From CAZNVG01 sp964576475 (lineage in GTDB: Bacteria > Patescibacteriota > Saccharimonadia > Saccharimonadales > CAZNVG01), in the NCBI GenBank assembly GCA_964576475.1, contig CAZNVG010000002.1, positions 1 through 64,000 on the forward strand: a DNA stretch of 64,000 nt, given 5' to 3'. Shown here piece after piece: positions 42,040-51,364 of this stretch. Both the position numbers and the translations under genes were made by a program. The notes beneath the pieces were generated by a model. The model was not told the DNA's origin. It worked only from the letters and a program-made list of their open reading frames with translations, and ran no database searches. Every line of letters begins with the position of its first letter. Within the stretch, counting starts at the first letter, position 1.

Positions 42040-42653
42040 CGATGTAGCCTGTCATATATTTTCAAAAATCTTGAGACGGCGGTCAGCCAAACCAATACCG
42101 CGATGAGGGCGAGGCCTTGATTAAGGTAGTTATGCGAAAGTATAGCGATAATCAGAATCGCCATACGTACTTCGTATCGAGCAAAACCATCCTGTAGTGC
42201 ACGGTTTTTCTCATTGGCGGTCATCTTACCGTCTGTCAGCGCGGTTTCACCTTTAGCTTTTACATAACTTACGAGCATAGAACCGGCAAGCGTAACGATG
42301 CTCAGTCTTATGCCTAAAAAGTTACCAGTCACAATAAAGTACTGCGTTAGCCCGATGTAGATTAGCGCTTCCTTGATGCGGTCAAACGACGCGTCCATAA
42401 GCATGCCACCGGCATTGGCAGTTTTTTGCAACCTGGCAAGTTCGCCGTCTAATGCATCCATAAGCCCGAAAACAATTATGAACACAACAGCTAAGCCCAG
42501 TCGATGTGTTGAAAGCGACCACAACACACCAACATGGCCAAGCAGCGACGTGTAGCTCACCATATTTGGTGTTATACGGCCACGACTTACTGCGTGTAGG
42601 CCACGCGCAATGCGCCGCATGACAGATCTAACTGCTGTTCGGATACTTTCCAT
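42036..42653 (-). CDS. CDP-alcohol phosphatidyltransferase
   Basis: 205 residues with about five membrane segments. The family signature DGx2ARx8-9Gx3Dx3D is clear in GLMDALDGELARLQKTANAG and following MLMDASFD (about 62-90). It makes phospholipids from CDP-diacylglycerol (or CDP-archaeol-like) and an alcohol such as glycerol phosphate or inositol phosphate; the alcohol cannot be read. The next genes encode PHP and CarS-like proteins, giving a donor-synthesis plus headgroup-transfer unit. Confidence 0.88.
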   Translation of the reverse strand: MESIRTAVRSVMRRIARGLHAVSRGRITPNMVSYTSLLGHVGVLWSLSTHRLGLAVVFIIVFGLMDALDGELARLQKTANAGGMLMDASFDRIKEALIYIGLTQYFIVTGNFLGIRLSIVTLAGSMLVSYVKAKGETALTDGKMTANEKNRALQDGFARYEVRMAILIIAILSHNYLNQGLALIAVLVWLTAVSRFLKIYDRLHR

Positions 42654-42687
42654 TGCGTCTAGTATAGCATTATCGTTGCGGACTTCT

Positions 42688-43200
42688 TTAGGCCGCCTCT
42701 AGTGCTAGTGCGGCATTGCCTAGATGCATAGTGACAACTTCAGGGCGTATGATTTCTAGCTGGCGTGCCTGAGTTTGTAGTGAACGTGATTCTTCGTCAA
42801 ACGCGATATATCTATCAAGATATCGCTCAGGATCACGTGCTCGCTTGCGCGTATTGCTTGTTACTAATGCTAGCTCTATCGATTCCAGCGCACCTAGTAC
42901 AACACCTAGACGCTCCAGTAATTCAGCTTCGTCCAGAAAACTAGCCATCAGATCACTACTCGGTATAGCAGATTCGTCAAAGCGTCTATGCAGATCATTG
43001 TGCTGACAACGATGCAGATTAATGCTATTGAAGCGCTGTGCACGAAACGCAGATGCCAGCGGGGAGCTAGAGAACTTACGTTGTGGCCAATACAAGTGGT
43101 GGCGATCTATGTAGCACCGATCAAATTTTGCAACGACTTCACACTGCGATGGCTGGCATTCAAGTTGCTGTGGCGGCACGACGAGACCTTGTTCGGTCAT
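42688..43200 (-). CDS. protein of unknown function with HNH-like His motif (170 aa)
   Basis: Not firmly recognised. ATG at 43200 (MTEQGLVVPP) is preferred, with a GTG eight codons earlier possible. The middle holds RHHLYWPQRKF and, about 30 residues on, INLHRCQHNDLHRR, an arrangement reminiscent of a HNH-type zinc/nuclease fold but lacking the classical Cys pairs. The C-terminal part is a helix-rich segment. The gene stands alone between the lipid unit and queA. Confidence 0.5.
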   Translation of the reverse strand: MTEQGLVVPPQQLECQPSQCEVVAKFDRCYIDRHHLYWPQRKFSSSPLASAFRAQRFNSINLHRCQHNDLHRRFDESAIPSSDLMASFLDEAELLERLGVVLGALESIELALVTSNTRKRARDPERYLDRYIAFDEESRSLQTQARQLEIIRPEVVTMHLGNAALALEAA

Positions 43201-43296
43201 CCTGGCGTACCGCGAAATCTTCACGCTTTGCTGTGCCTTCTATTCATAAGCTCTATTATGCTGTTTTTGTTTCACGATGGCAAATGAGCCACCATA

Positions 43297-44280
43297 TTAC
43301 ACAATCAGCATGGCATCACCAAAAGAATAGAATCTATATTGTTTTTCTATTGCATGCCTATAAATGCGAGCAAGTTCATCTCTCGAACCTATGAATGCTT
43401 CAACAAGCAACAGTAGACTCGTACCCGGTAAATGAAAGTTCGTAATCAAGTGATCTACTGCTTGAAATGTATAGCCTGGGCGAATAAATATATCAGTAGT
43501 GCTCTTGAAAGCAGTCACGTTTCCATTCTTTGCTACCGTTTCAAGCGTGCGAAGACTCGTCGTGCCAACAGCAGTTATGTTTATCGAATCTGCTAATTGT
43601 TTAGCCGCAAGCTCACTTACCTCATATGATTCCTCGTGCAGTGTGCCCGACTCGATACTTGACTCACTTAGCGGCGCAAATGTTCCTAACCCAACATTAA
43701 GCGTAATCTCGATAATAGGATGCTGTTGTTTAATGCTTTCTAATAACTCTTCCGTAAAGTGTAGACCTGCCGTCGGAGAAGCTTTACTACCAGGATCCTT
43801 TGCATAGACGGTTTGGTATTCTTCGCTTAATGATTCATTTTGCTCAATATAAGGGGGTAGGGGAGTAAGTTTGTACTGATCATACGCCGGATCATCCAAC
43901 GGAACAGCGAGCTCTACTGTACGTAATCCATCTTTATTGATGGCGATCGTTTTCGCTGTCAGTTTTTCATTCAACGCTATTGTCTTTCCGAGTTTAAATT
44001 TCTTCCCTGGTCGCACCATACAAGTAACTGTTGTCGGATTGTGGGTATCAAGTATAAATAATTCTGTGTTACCAAACCGTAATCGACATTTGTCGACCTT
44101 GGCTTTATTCAGCACTAAGCTTGTATCAGCGGGTAAGTACTTTGGTAAATCGTAAAAATACACGTCGCTGATATGTTTTGTACTTCGATCATAGACGAGA
44201 AGTCGAGCATGGTCCCGCGGTTGTGCAGGCGCTTGCGCTATAAGCTCCTGTGGCAAGTCAAAAGTAAATATATCGATCAC
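43297..44280 (-). CDS. queA: tRNA ribosyltransferase-isomerase QueA
   Basis: 327 residues, slightly shorter than usual. Transfers the ribosyl part of SAM to preQ1 in tRNA, making epoxyqueuosine. FDLPQELIAQAPAQPRDHAR at the start, LPADTSLVLNKAKV, KASPTAGLHFTEELL, LNVGLGTFAPL, HEESYEVS and NFHLPGTSLLLLVEAF match the family throughout. No other queuosine gene is nearby. Downstream of the coiled-coil gene by about 20 nt on the same strand. Confidence 0.95.
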   Translation of the reverse strand: MIDIFTFDLPQELIAQAPAQPRDHARLLVYDRSTKHISDVYFYDLPKYLPADTSLVLNKAKVDKCRLRFGNTELFILDTHNPTTVTCMVRPGKKFKLGKTIALNEKLTAKTIAINKDGLRTVELAVPLDDPAYDQYKLTPLPPYIEQNESLSEEYQTVYAKDPGSKASPTAGLHFTEELLESIKQQHPIIEITLNVGLGTFAPLSESSIESGTLHEESYEVSELAAKQLADSINITAVGTTSLRTLETVAKNGNVTAFKSTTDIFIRPGYTFQAVDHLITNFHLPGTSLLLLVEAFIGSRDELARIYRHAIEKQYRFYSFGDAMLIV

Positions 44281-44299
44281 TGGGGGTAAGTATAGCTTC

Positions 44300-45616
44300 T
44301 TATTTCTTTAGTTCGTATATATCAGTGCCACGTGCAGATGCACCGTTAATTCTTACGTCTGCAACAGGCAGTAATGTATCAATTATCGGTGTGTGTACCG
44401 TTTTATCCTCAAGATTTTCTTTAACTACAATCAAGTTAACATCTGCGGCTAGCCGCGCTTCAAATCCGTCATCATGTCCATTAATGAGTCGACGACCGAC
44501 CTCGATCATACTTCCTTGTGGTAGTGCTGCCTGCGTCTCATACGGAGATCGAGAATCACTCAGTGTGTCTTTATCTATTACAAAGACACCATCTCCACGC
44601 GCAGTCAACTCAAGCTTACGCGCATACGTTACGACTTTTTTGTTCACTTTAACAACCGTTGTTCGCGATTCGCCATACCTATCACGAGCCGTCTTGTTTT
44701 CATCCCTTACTTCAGTTGCAAAGTTTCCAAGATATATGTAGAGCTGATCTCCTGCCAATAGCCTTGTAGGATCTATGCCGCTGCGCATGAATTCATCAGC
44801 AAGTTCACGTCCACGATCTTGTGCGCGGGCTTTTTCGAGTTCAGCCGCTTTATTTTTCTCCACCAGTGCAGTCAGTTCTTCGTCGTTAATGCGCGCAACT
44901 ATCTCGTCGACCGTTAACTCTTTCCACTCTGTCTCAAACTTAGTTCGTATTTCCTCGCGCTTCTTGCTCATCCAGCCTTCGTTAGCCAACACCTTCTCAC
45001 GATACTCCGCCATGAAGTCAGCTTTCCGATCAAGCTCTTCCTGCGTAATCTGATCGAGTACGCGTGCACTTACATCTGCTTTCCACCCAGCTTCTAGTTC
45101 ACCGCGTTTGTTTAGTCGATACAGGTTCGCTTCCTCACTACGCATATATTCTTCGCCCATTTCTTCCTGAATGGTCGAGATATCAGATCGCAGCGCAGCT
45201 TCTATTTCTGCCTTTTTCTGTGCAATGACCTCTTTGGTCAACTGAGCTCGTATCTCTTCTTCAACTTCAGACGCCAACGCTTCGTATGTGCCATCGGTTT
45301 CAAACAGCTCTTTAATTTCCTTCATTATCGCGCCACCGTTCTTGGCTGCATATTCATGAGCTAGCTCACCTCGTCGTCGTTCAATGATCCGTTGTGATAA
45401 CTGCGTTCTAATACGCTCTTTTTCTTCGCCTTCAATCACGACAGCAGCCATCGCCAACGCCTCTTCTTCGGTGCTCGCAGACGCCTCGTATAGCTCAAGC
45501 CCCTCTATAAGTCGTACTGCAAATCCACCCGCGCGCTCATAACGCTCAACACGTTCTCGTAGTTCACTAATCTCGGTATCTAACTGTTCAAGGTCTTCGC
45601 GATTTACAAATGGCAT
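44300..45616 (-). CDS. long coiled-coil protein with C-terminal beta domain (paralog of 26640-27614)
   Basis: 438 residues. Residues 1-30 and about 60-290 are Glu/Lys/Arg/Ala-rich helix with heptad character, and about 290-438 a beta-rich domain. KDTLSDSRSPYETQAALPQG followed by SMIEV parallels KDSWFGDSRSGYARMSLRGG followed by TQLTV in the other protein, so both share one architecture. No membrane segment. Probably an oligomeric cytoplasmic scaffold; the true role is unknown. Transcribed away from the helicase gene. Confidence 0.65.
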   Translation of the reverse strand: MPFVNREDLEQLDTEISELRERVERYERAGGFAVRLIEGLELYEASASTEEEALAMAAVVIEGEEKERIRTQLSQRIIERRRGELAHEYAAKNGGAIMKEIKELFETDGTYEALASEVEEEIRAQLTKEVIAQKKAEIEAALRSDISTIQEEMGEEYMRSEEANLYRLNKRGELEAGWKADVSARVLDQITQEELDRKADFMAEYREKVLANEGWMSKKREEIRTKFETEWKELTVDEIVARINDEELTALVEKNKAAELEKARAQDRGRELADEFMRSGIDPTRLLAGDQLYIYLGNFATEVRDENKTARDRYGESRTTVVKVNKKVVTYARKLELTARGDGVFVIDKDTLSDSRSPYETQAALPQGSMIEVGRRLINGHDDGFEARLAADVNLIVVKENLEDKTVHTPIIDTLLPVADVRINGASARGTDIYELKK

Positions 45617-45693
45617 ATATATCTCATACTATTTTTGATTCAAACACAATTATATACCTGCATAAGATACTAAATCAATAGTACAATAGAGGA

Positions 45694-48600
45694 ATGGGGT
45701 TATTCGAACAAGGCTACAGCGCGTTAAATCAACAGCAGAAAAAGGCAGTCGACCAAATCGATGGTCCGGTACTTGTTGTCGCGGGACCGGGCACCGGCAA
45801 AACACAGTTACTCAGTCTTCGTGTAGCCAATATTTTGCAGAAAACCGACACAGATCCGAGCAATATTCTTTGTCTAACATTTACAGAAGCAGCACAAGCC
45901 ACCTTGCAGCAGAGGCTTGTGCAGTTTATCTCCGAAGCAGGTTATAAGGTTGGGATTCACACCTTTCACAGTTTTGCCAGTGAGGTGTTTTATCGCTATG
46001 CCGATCACTTCAATACCGCGGTCGTGTCTTCAGTGGCAGATAGCATTACGACACATGAGATTCTAAGTAGCATTTTTGACACTCTCGCGTACAACAATCC
46101 ACTTGCAGTGAGAGACAGAGGAGACTTTGTACATCTCAATTCAGTTAAAACTCGAATTTCACATATTAAAAAGGCAGGGCTATCGCCAAATCAACTCCGC
46201 CAAATCCTCAAACGTGACAAACAACGGATTAGTGAGGTATCGGAACAATTAAATACACTCGAGGCAAGCATCAAGCCGCGCCTAAACGTGAAGCATCTGG
46301 CTGATTACGCTATATTTGCGAACTCTCTGCTCGATGACCAAGACGAGCTGCACGGATTTGCCTCGCTCGCCAGTCACGCTCGACAATCGCTTCTTGGAGC
46401 ACTTGAAGAGACACACTCTGGCGCCAAACCTTCAACAAAACCACTAAGCGCATGGCGCAGGGAGTGGATTGTCACCAACCAACAAGGCGCGACATTTAAA
46501 GCTGTACGCATGTTCGAGCGACTTGAAGCACTTGCTTCAATATACGAGACCTATCAGTCGATATTATCCCAACGAGGACTGCGAGACTTTGACGATCTTA
46601 TCCTACAAGTCACTGCAGCAATTAGAGATGATGAAGATTTACGACTGCAGCTACAAGAGCAATATCAATACATCATGGTGGATGAATTCCAAGACACGAA
46701 CGGCTCGCAGCAAGCTTTAGTTGAGCTTTTAGCAGAGAACGTAATTAACGAGGGTCGTCCCAACCTCATGGTAGTTGGCGATAGCAATCAGGCAATCTAT
46801 GGTTTTCAAGGAGCTGAGGCCAGCTTTCTCGATGAATTTACGTCCAGATGGAGAGATGTACTTACTTGTAATCTGGTTACCAACTATAGGTCAACACCGG
46901 AAATTATATCTTTCTATGAACATATATTGCCCAGCAGCGAGCCGCTTGTACCCGGTCTAAAGTTAGTCGGCCCTGCACCGTCACTCGTACAGCTACCCAG
47001 TACTATCGCGGAGAAATGGTGGATTGCTAATGATATCCGTAAACGGATTGATGCCGGCACCGATCCGAACACAATCGCAGTTCTTGGCTCGCGACATAGA
47101 ATGCTTCGAGAGCTCATGCCCTATATGCTGTCCCACAATATACCTGTGAACTATGAGCGTCGCGATAATGTACTTGAGCAGACACATGTCAGACAGTTAC
47201 TTACCATGGCGCGCTGCCTGCATGCACTTGCGAACGGGGAGCTCGAGCATGCCGATGCCTATCTGGCAGAAATATTGACATATCCCTTCTGGGGACTGGA
47301 TACAGAAACACTCTGGCAATTTCAGCTTGCACAGGACAAGCACGATCCACTCCCATGGATAGAGCGCATCAAATCAGCTGGTGGCGCGCTTGGAGAAATT
47401 GCGCGCTTCTTTATTGGCTTGTCGCAACAGGTGTTCACCGAAGCACTTGAGTCGATATTTGATAGTATGATCGGGACCACGAGTGTCGGTGAATACACAT
47501 CTCCGTTCCGATCGTATTACTTCTCCGACAACAACCTTTCGCAAGCACCCGGGACATACCTTGAAATGGTGTCAGGACTCGCAACCCTTCGCCAAAAAAT
47601 TGAAACATACCAACCGGATGTCCGTATAACCTTGCAGGACTTACTTGCGTACGTTGATCTAGCGCGTGCTGCAGGAGAACAAATTGTAGATAGTCACCCA
47701 ATAGTACTAGACACGAACGCAGTGCAAGTCATGACAGCACACAAATCAAAAGGACAAGAGTTTGCGGTGGTGTATATACTTTCTGCAACACAAGAGAGCT
47801 GGGTTAAAGATCGTGGCAGACAAAACACTATAACGCTACCAAAAAACTTATCAATTGAGCCAGAACCTGATTCAGAGGACGATAAATTGCGGCGCTTTTA
47901 TGTAGGCATTTCAAGGGCTGCTCAAGAGCTCATATTGACGGCAGCTACTCACGACGACAATGGGAAGGCCTTATTGCCACTGTCGTGGCTGACGCCAGAA
48001 GAAACATGCAACTCCTACAATGTAATAACTACACAGGAAGCCGCACAGCCTACTCGTGAACAGCTTTTGTTGGGGCTTGAACTAGATTGGCGAGGCCTAC
48101 ATCTAGACATGCTTACGTCACAACCATCACTACGTGAATTACTCAGATCGAAGCTAGATACATATCATCTTAGCGCCACAGATCTCGGAACGTTTCTAAA
48201 TCTACATTATGGCGGGCCAAAGACGTGGCTTATAGATAACCTCCTCGGTTTTCCAAAACAGAAATCAAAAGACATCGTATTCGGACTTGCTATGCACAGA
48301 GTACTTGAACGTCAGCATCTTCGGGTAGCCGATGGCAAACAAGTAGATATAGGTGCCGCTAAAAAAGATCTCACGCAAATACTTGAGAGAGAACGACTGA
48401 GCGAGAACGATTTTGCACGTTTAGTCGAACGAGGCAGTCGAGCGCTAGACGTATTCCTGAAAGAAAATCAGAGTAATTTTACTGTCACACAACGCGCAGA
48501 ATACCCACTAAGTAAAAACGAAATATCAATCGATGGTGTGCGCATGGTGGGGAAGATCGATCTTATGGATATTGATGTCGAACAACGAACGATCGTTGTG

Positions 48601-48957
48601 ACCGACTATAAGACTGGGCGTGCGTTCGATACGTGGAAGCCCAAAGAGGAAACTCATCGAACGAAATTGCGAGGCTATCGTAGACAGCTCATATTGTACA
48701 AACTGATGCTCGAACATTCACGAGAATACTCAGGATACACGGTTACCACTGGTGTGCTGAGTTTCATAGAACCACATGAAGACGGCACCATCGTAAATCT
48801 TCGTGTAGACTTCGACCCGCAAGAAGTTGCAGAAGTTCTAAAACTGATAAAAGCCGTGTGGCATGCGATGCAAACTTTGAATTTTCCTGAAATTACTGGC
48901 AGCTCGGCACAAAATACTGCCTTGTTCGAGCGTTTATTGCTGGAAGCGAACTCGTAA
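45694..48957 (+). CDS. UvrD/AddA-like helicase with C-terminal PD-(D/E)XK nuclease
   Basis: 1087 residues. Superfamily 1A helicase: Q motif LNQQQKKAVDQ (about 8-18), Walker A VAGPGTGKTQLL (about 29-40), LTFTEAAQATLQQRL, motif II VDEFQDTN (about 329-336), motif III GDSNQAIYGFQGA, and motif V/VI VMTAHKSKGQEFAVVYI with YVGISRA. The C-terminus has GKIDLMDID (about 953) and VVTDYKTG (about 968) with QLILYKLML, the RecB/AddA-type nuclease. This suits double-strand break processing in a genome without a visible RecBCD set. ATG at 45694, leader about 9 nt. Confidence 0.92.
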   Translation: MGLFEQGYSALNQQQKKAVDQIDGPVLVVAGPGTGKTQLLSLRVANILQKTDTDPSNILCLTFTEAAQATLQQRLVQFISEAGYKVGIHTFHSFASEVFYRYADHFNTAVVSSVADSITTHEILSSIFDTLAYNNPLAVRDRGDFVHLNSVKTRISHIKKAGLSPNQLRQILKRDKQRISEVSEQLNTLEASIKPRLNVKHLADYAIFANSLLDDQDELHGFASLASHARQSLLGALEETHSGAKPSTKPLSAWRREWIVTNQQGATFKAVRMFERLEALASIYETYQSILSQRGLRDFDDLILQVTAAIRDDEDLRLQLQEQYQYIMVDEFQDTNGSQQALVELLAENVINEGRPNLMVVGDSNQAIYGFQGAEASFLDEFTSRWRDVLTCNLVTNYRSTPEIISFYEHILPSSEPLVPGLKLVGPAPSLVQLPSTIAEKWWIANDIRKRIDAGTDPNTIAVLGSRHRMLRELMPYMLSHNIPVNYERRDNVLEQTHVRQLLTMARCLHALANGELEHADAYLAEILTYPFWGLDTETLWQFQLAQDKHDPLPWIERIKSAGGALGEIARFFIGLSQQVFTEALESIFDSMIGTTSVGEYTSPFRSYYFSDNNLSQAPGTYLEMVSGLATLRQKIETYQPDVRITLQDLLAYVDLARAAGEQIVDSHPIVLDTNAVQVMTAHKSKGQEFAVVYILSATQESWVKDRGRQNTITLPKNLSIEPEPDSEDDKLRRFYVGISRAAQELILTAATHDDNGKALLPLSWLTPEETCNSYNVITTQEAAQPTREQLLLGLELDWRGLHLDMLTSQPSLRELLRSKLDTYHLSATDLGTFLNLHYGGPKTWLIDNLLGFPKQKSKDIVFGLAMHRVLERQHLRVADGKQVDIGAAKKDLTQILERERLSENDFARLVERGSRALDVFLKENQSNFTVTQRAEYPLSKNEISIDGVRMVGKIDLMDIDVEQRTIVVTDYKTGRAFDTWKPKEETHRTKLRGYRRQLILYKLMLEHSREYSGYTVTTGVLSFIEPHEDGTIVNLRVDFDPQEVAEVLKLIKAVWHAMQTLNFPEITGSSAQNTALFERLLLEANS

Positions 48958-48972
48958 CGTACACTTAGGTAC

Positions 48973-49548
48973 ATGCAAGACACAACATACTACGTCGAAA
49001 GAAAATTTTTTAAACTACTCGGTGCAACAATCAGAACCTATGACGGCACGCGGAATCTGCTATGTAGAGCTGACTTAAAGGCTTTCAAATTGCGGGAGCT
49101 CATCACGTTTTACTCAGATGAAGCCAAGTCGGTACCTCTATTCAGTGCTCAAGCTCGTCAAATCATAGATATAGCGCCCACATTTGATATCACAGACCCG
49201 AGCGGCACAAAACTGGGCGCTCTACGCCGCAAAGGTCTTAGCTCAACATTTGTACGCGATCAATGGCTCATATTGGACGCTAACGACGGGCAAATTGGGG
49301 AAATCGTTGAAGACTCTACAGCTATGGGATTATTACGACGTTTTGGTGGAGCTCTGGTGACGATAATCGCTCCTCAGAAATTTCATATATCTCTCGGTAC
49401 ACAGCAGGTTGCAACCATACAAAGCAATCGAAACCCGTACACGACTAAATTTACGTGCACATACCATGGTGACGGCAATAAGCAACTTGGGACTCTGGCA
49501 TTTGCCATTCCGAGTTTACTGGCGATATTTGATGGGGAGCAGGGTTAA
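48973..49548 (+). CDS. LURP-one-related/scramblase-like protein
   Basis: 191 residues. The central part FDITDPSGTKLGALRRKGLS (about 72-91) and WLILDANDGQIGEIVED (about 98-114) show the repeating Y/F-D-v-x-D-x-x-G pattern of the LURP-one-related (tubby-like) fold. The C-terminus is hydrophobic (LGTLAFAIPSLLAIF), possibly membrane-touching. Bacterial members have no firm role. It starts 15 nt after the helicase gene. Assignment rests on motif resemblance only. Confidence 0.6.
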   Translation: MQDTTYYVERKFFKLLGATIRTYDGTRNLLCRADLKAFKLRELITFYSDEAKSVPLFSAQARQIIDIAPTFDITDPSGTKLGALRRKGLSSTFVRDQWLILDANDGQIGEIVEDSTAMGLLRRFGGALVTIIAPQKFHISLGTQQVATIQSNRNPYTTKFTCTYHGDGNKQLGTLAFAIPSLLAIFDGEQG

Positions 49549-49586
49549 CCTAAGCCTCGCATCAATAGCATATATCTACACGCCTC

Positions 49587-49595
49587 TGTTATAAT
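49587..49595 (+). promoter_or_regulatory. extended -10 promoter (TGT-TATAAT) for dus
   Basis: The box ends 9 nt before the ATG, giving a leader of 2-3 nt at most. Confidence 0.6.
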
Positions 49596-49604
49596 CTCCC
49601 GAGT

Positions 49605-50549
49605 ATGCAATTTTGGGACACATTACCACATCCATTCTTTGTGCTCGCTCCAATGGAAGGGGTGACAGACCACGTATTTAGACGCGTTGTGCAACAAGCG
49701 GCAGCTCCTGATTTTTACGTCACTGAATTCACCAATGTAACTGCCTATGCAAACGAGAAGGGAAGACATAGCACCGAGTCTAGACTTTTTGTCGAGGAGG
49801 GAGAAGGACCAGTAATTGCGCAGATTTGGGGCTCAATACCAGAACACTTTGAAATAATGAGTCGAGACTTAGCAGCGAGCGGCAAATACGCTGGGATCGA
49901 CATAAACTTCGGCTGTCCCGACAAGTCTATAGTGAAACAAGGGGCCTGCTCCGCACTTATCGGTAACGAACCTGTGGTCGCAGATATTATCAAGGCCGCC
50001 AAATCAGGCGGCTTGCCGGTAAGCGTAAAAACAAGAATTGGCATTAGAGAACCTATCACCGAGCAGTGGTTCACGTTTTTACTAAAGCAGGAACTCGCAG
50101 CCATCACGGTACACGGCAGAACCGCAAAGGAAATGAGCAAAGTGCCGGCACACTGGGACGAGATTGCAAAAGTAGTCAGACTCAGGGACGCTCAGGGAGT
50201 GACCACAAAAATAATTGGTAACGGCGATGTCATGGATCGGCAGCATGGGCTACTGCTTGCTAATGAAACGGGTGTTGATGGCATCATGATTGGTCGCGGC
50301 ATATTTCATCAGGTATTCGCCTTCGAGTCGACACCAACAGAACATTCGCCTCAAGAGTACCTCGATCTTCTACGACTACATCTGGACTATTACGAGCAAG
50401 CCCAGTTGCGCGGTAGCCTTGCTTCATTAAAGCGTTTTTTTAAGATATACATTCATGGTTTCAATGGTGCTCACGAACTGAGGGCAAAGCTGATGGAGAC
50501 GAAGTCGGTAGAGGAGGCACGGCGTATCATAGCGGACGTTGTGCTCTAG
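49605..50549 (+). CDS. dus: tRNA-dihydrouridine synthase
   Basis: 314 residues. FMN-dependent reduction of uridine in the tRNA D-loop. LAPMEGVTDHVFRRVV (about 15-30), IAQIWGS, GIDINFGCPDKSIVKQGACS (about 97-116, catalytic Cys in GCP), VSVKTRIGI, AITVHGRTAKEMSK, GNGDV and GIMIGRGIF are typical. The usual NMGCP reads NFGCP. No neighbouring tRNA modification gene. Confidence 0.93.
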   Translation: MQFWDTLPHPFFVLAPMEGVTDHVFRRVVQQAAAPDFYVTEFTNVTAYANEKGRHSTESRLFVEEGEGPVIAQIWGSIPEHFEIMSRDLAASGKYAGIDINFGCPDKSIVKQGACSALIGNEPVVADIIKAAKSGGLPVSVKTRIGIREPITEQWFTFLLKQELAAITVHGRTAKEMSKVPAHWDEIAKVVRLRDAQGVTTKIIGNGDVMDRQHGLLLANETGVDGIMIGRGIFHQVFAFESTPTEHSPQEYLDLLRLHLDYYEQAQLRGSLASLKRFFKIYIHGFNGAHELRAKLMETKSVEEARRIIADVVL

Positions 50550-50552
50550 AGC

Positions 50553-50561
50553 TGTTATACT
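50553..50561 (+). promoter_or_regulatory. extended -10 promoter (TGT-TATACT)
   Basis: The box ends 9 nt before the ATG of the following membrane protein. Confidence 0.55.
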
Positions 50562-50570
50562 GGGCGCATT

Positions 50571-51314
50571 ATGAATAAACAACAATCACCCAAGTTCGAA
50601 ACAAACCCCTTCCTCATAGGGATCAATGGCATCAGCCGTGTTTTCAAAGTAAATACTAACTCCGCACTCTTTATTATCGTAATTTCAATTGCATTCTCTG
50701 TACTATCGCAAATTATCGCAGCCGTGTTTTCTGATCAGAGTACTGCAAACGCGCTACTTCTGAATATAGGAATATCAGGAATAAGTGCGCTTATATCCCT
50801 TATCGCAATAACAATCGTACTCTCAACTCAACACAACAAAGAAATGAGCATATCAGAAGCATTCAGCACATCACTTGAACGCTTTTTGCCGTATCTCGGC
50901 TACTCAATCGTATACAGCCTGCTCGTAGTTTTCGGATTCATTCTTTTAATAGTCCCTGGTATTTTGGCTACGATTTGGTTTAGTTTGGTTATATATGTGA
51001 AGTTCGACGAAGGTGGAAAACTTCAAGACGTTTTTAAGCGAAGTCGAGAGCTAGTTCGTGGTCGTGCTATGGAGTATTTTGGTGTCGCAATTGTAGGATT
51101 CATATTCTCTGTATTTGGACTGATAGGGCCAATTATGATTGCAGCCGTAACGGGTGAGTGGTATCAACAATTAAAAATCGCCCGTGATGGGCATCACGAG
51201 CTACCACCCGTCAGCAAGATTAATCACTTGCTCTTCTTTGGACTTATCGCTTTGATGATCTTGTTCATTGGACTGATCACACTTCTCATTTACGCAGCAA
51301 CACATGTAAGCTAA
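50571..51314 (+). CDS. polytopic membrane protein of unknown function (247 aa)
   Basis: Six hydrophobic segments (about 28-48, 58-80, 102-127, 134-150, 170-190, 218-242). The pattern YLGYSIVYSLLVVFGFILLI and VPGILATIWFSLVIYVKFDE, followed by FKRSRELVRGRAMEYFGV, is typical of glycerophosphodiesterase membrane-domain/DUF975-like proteins. No catalytic domain is present. It has its own near-leaderless promoter and is followed by a strong terminator. Confidence 0.65.
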   Translation: MNKQQSPKFETNPFLIGINGISRVFKVNTNSALFIIVISIAFSVLSQIIAAVFSDQSTANALLLNIGISGISALISLIAITIVLSTQHNKEMSISEAFSTSLERFLPYLGYSIVYSLLVVFGFILLIVPGILATIWFSLVIYVKFDEGGKLQDVFKRSRELVRGRAMEYFGVAIVGFIFSVFGLIGPIMIAAVTGEWYQQLKIARDGHHELPPVSKINHLLFFGLIALMILFIGLITLLIYAATHVS

Positions 51315-51316
51315 TT

Positions 51317-51345
51317 AAAAAGCCCGGACATTGTCCGGGCTTTTT
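51317..51345. terminator. bidirectional rho-independent terminator
   Basis: AAAAAGCCCGGAC/GTCCGGGCTTTTT with a 3-nt loop, between convergent genes. Confidence 0.95.
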
Positions 51346-51364
51346 AATTGTGAAATGACTTACG

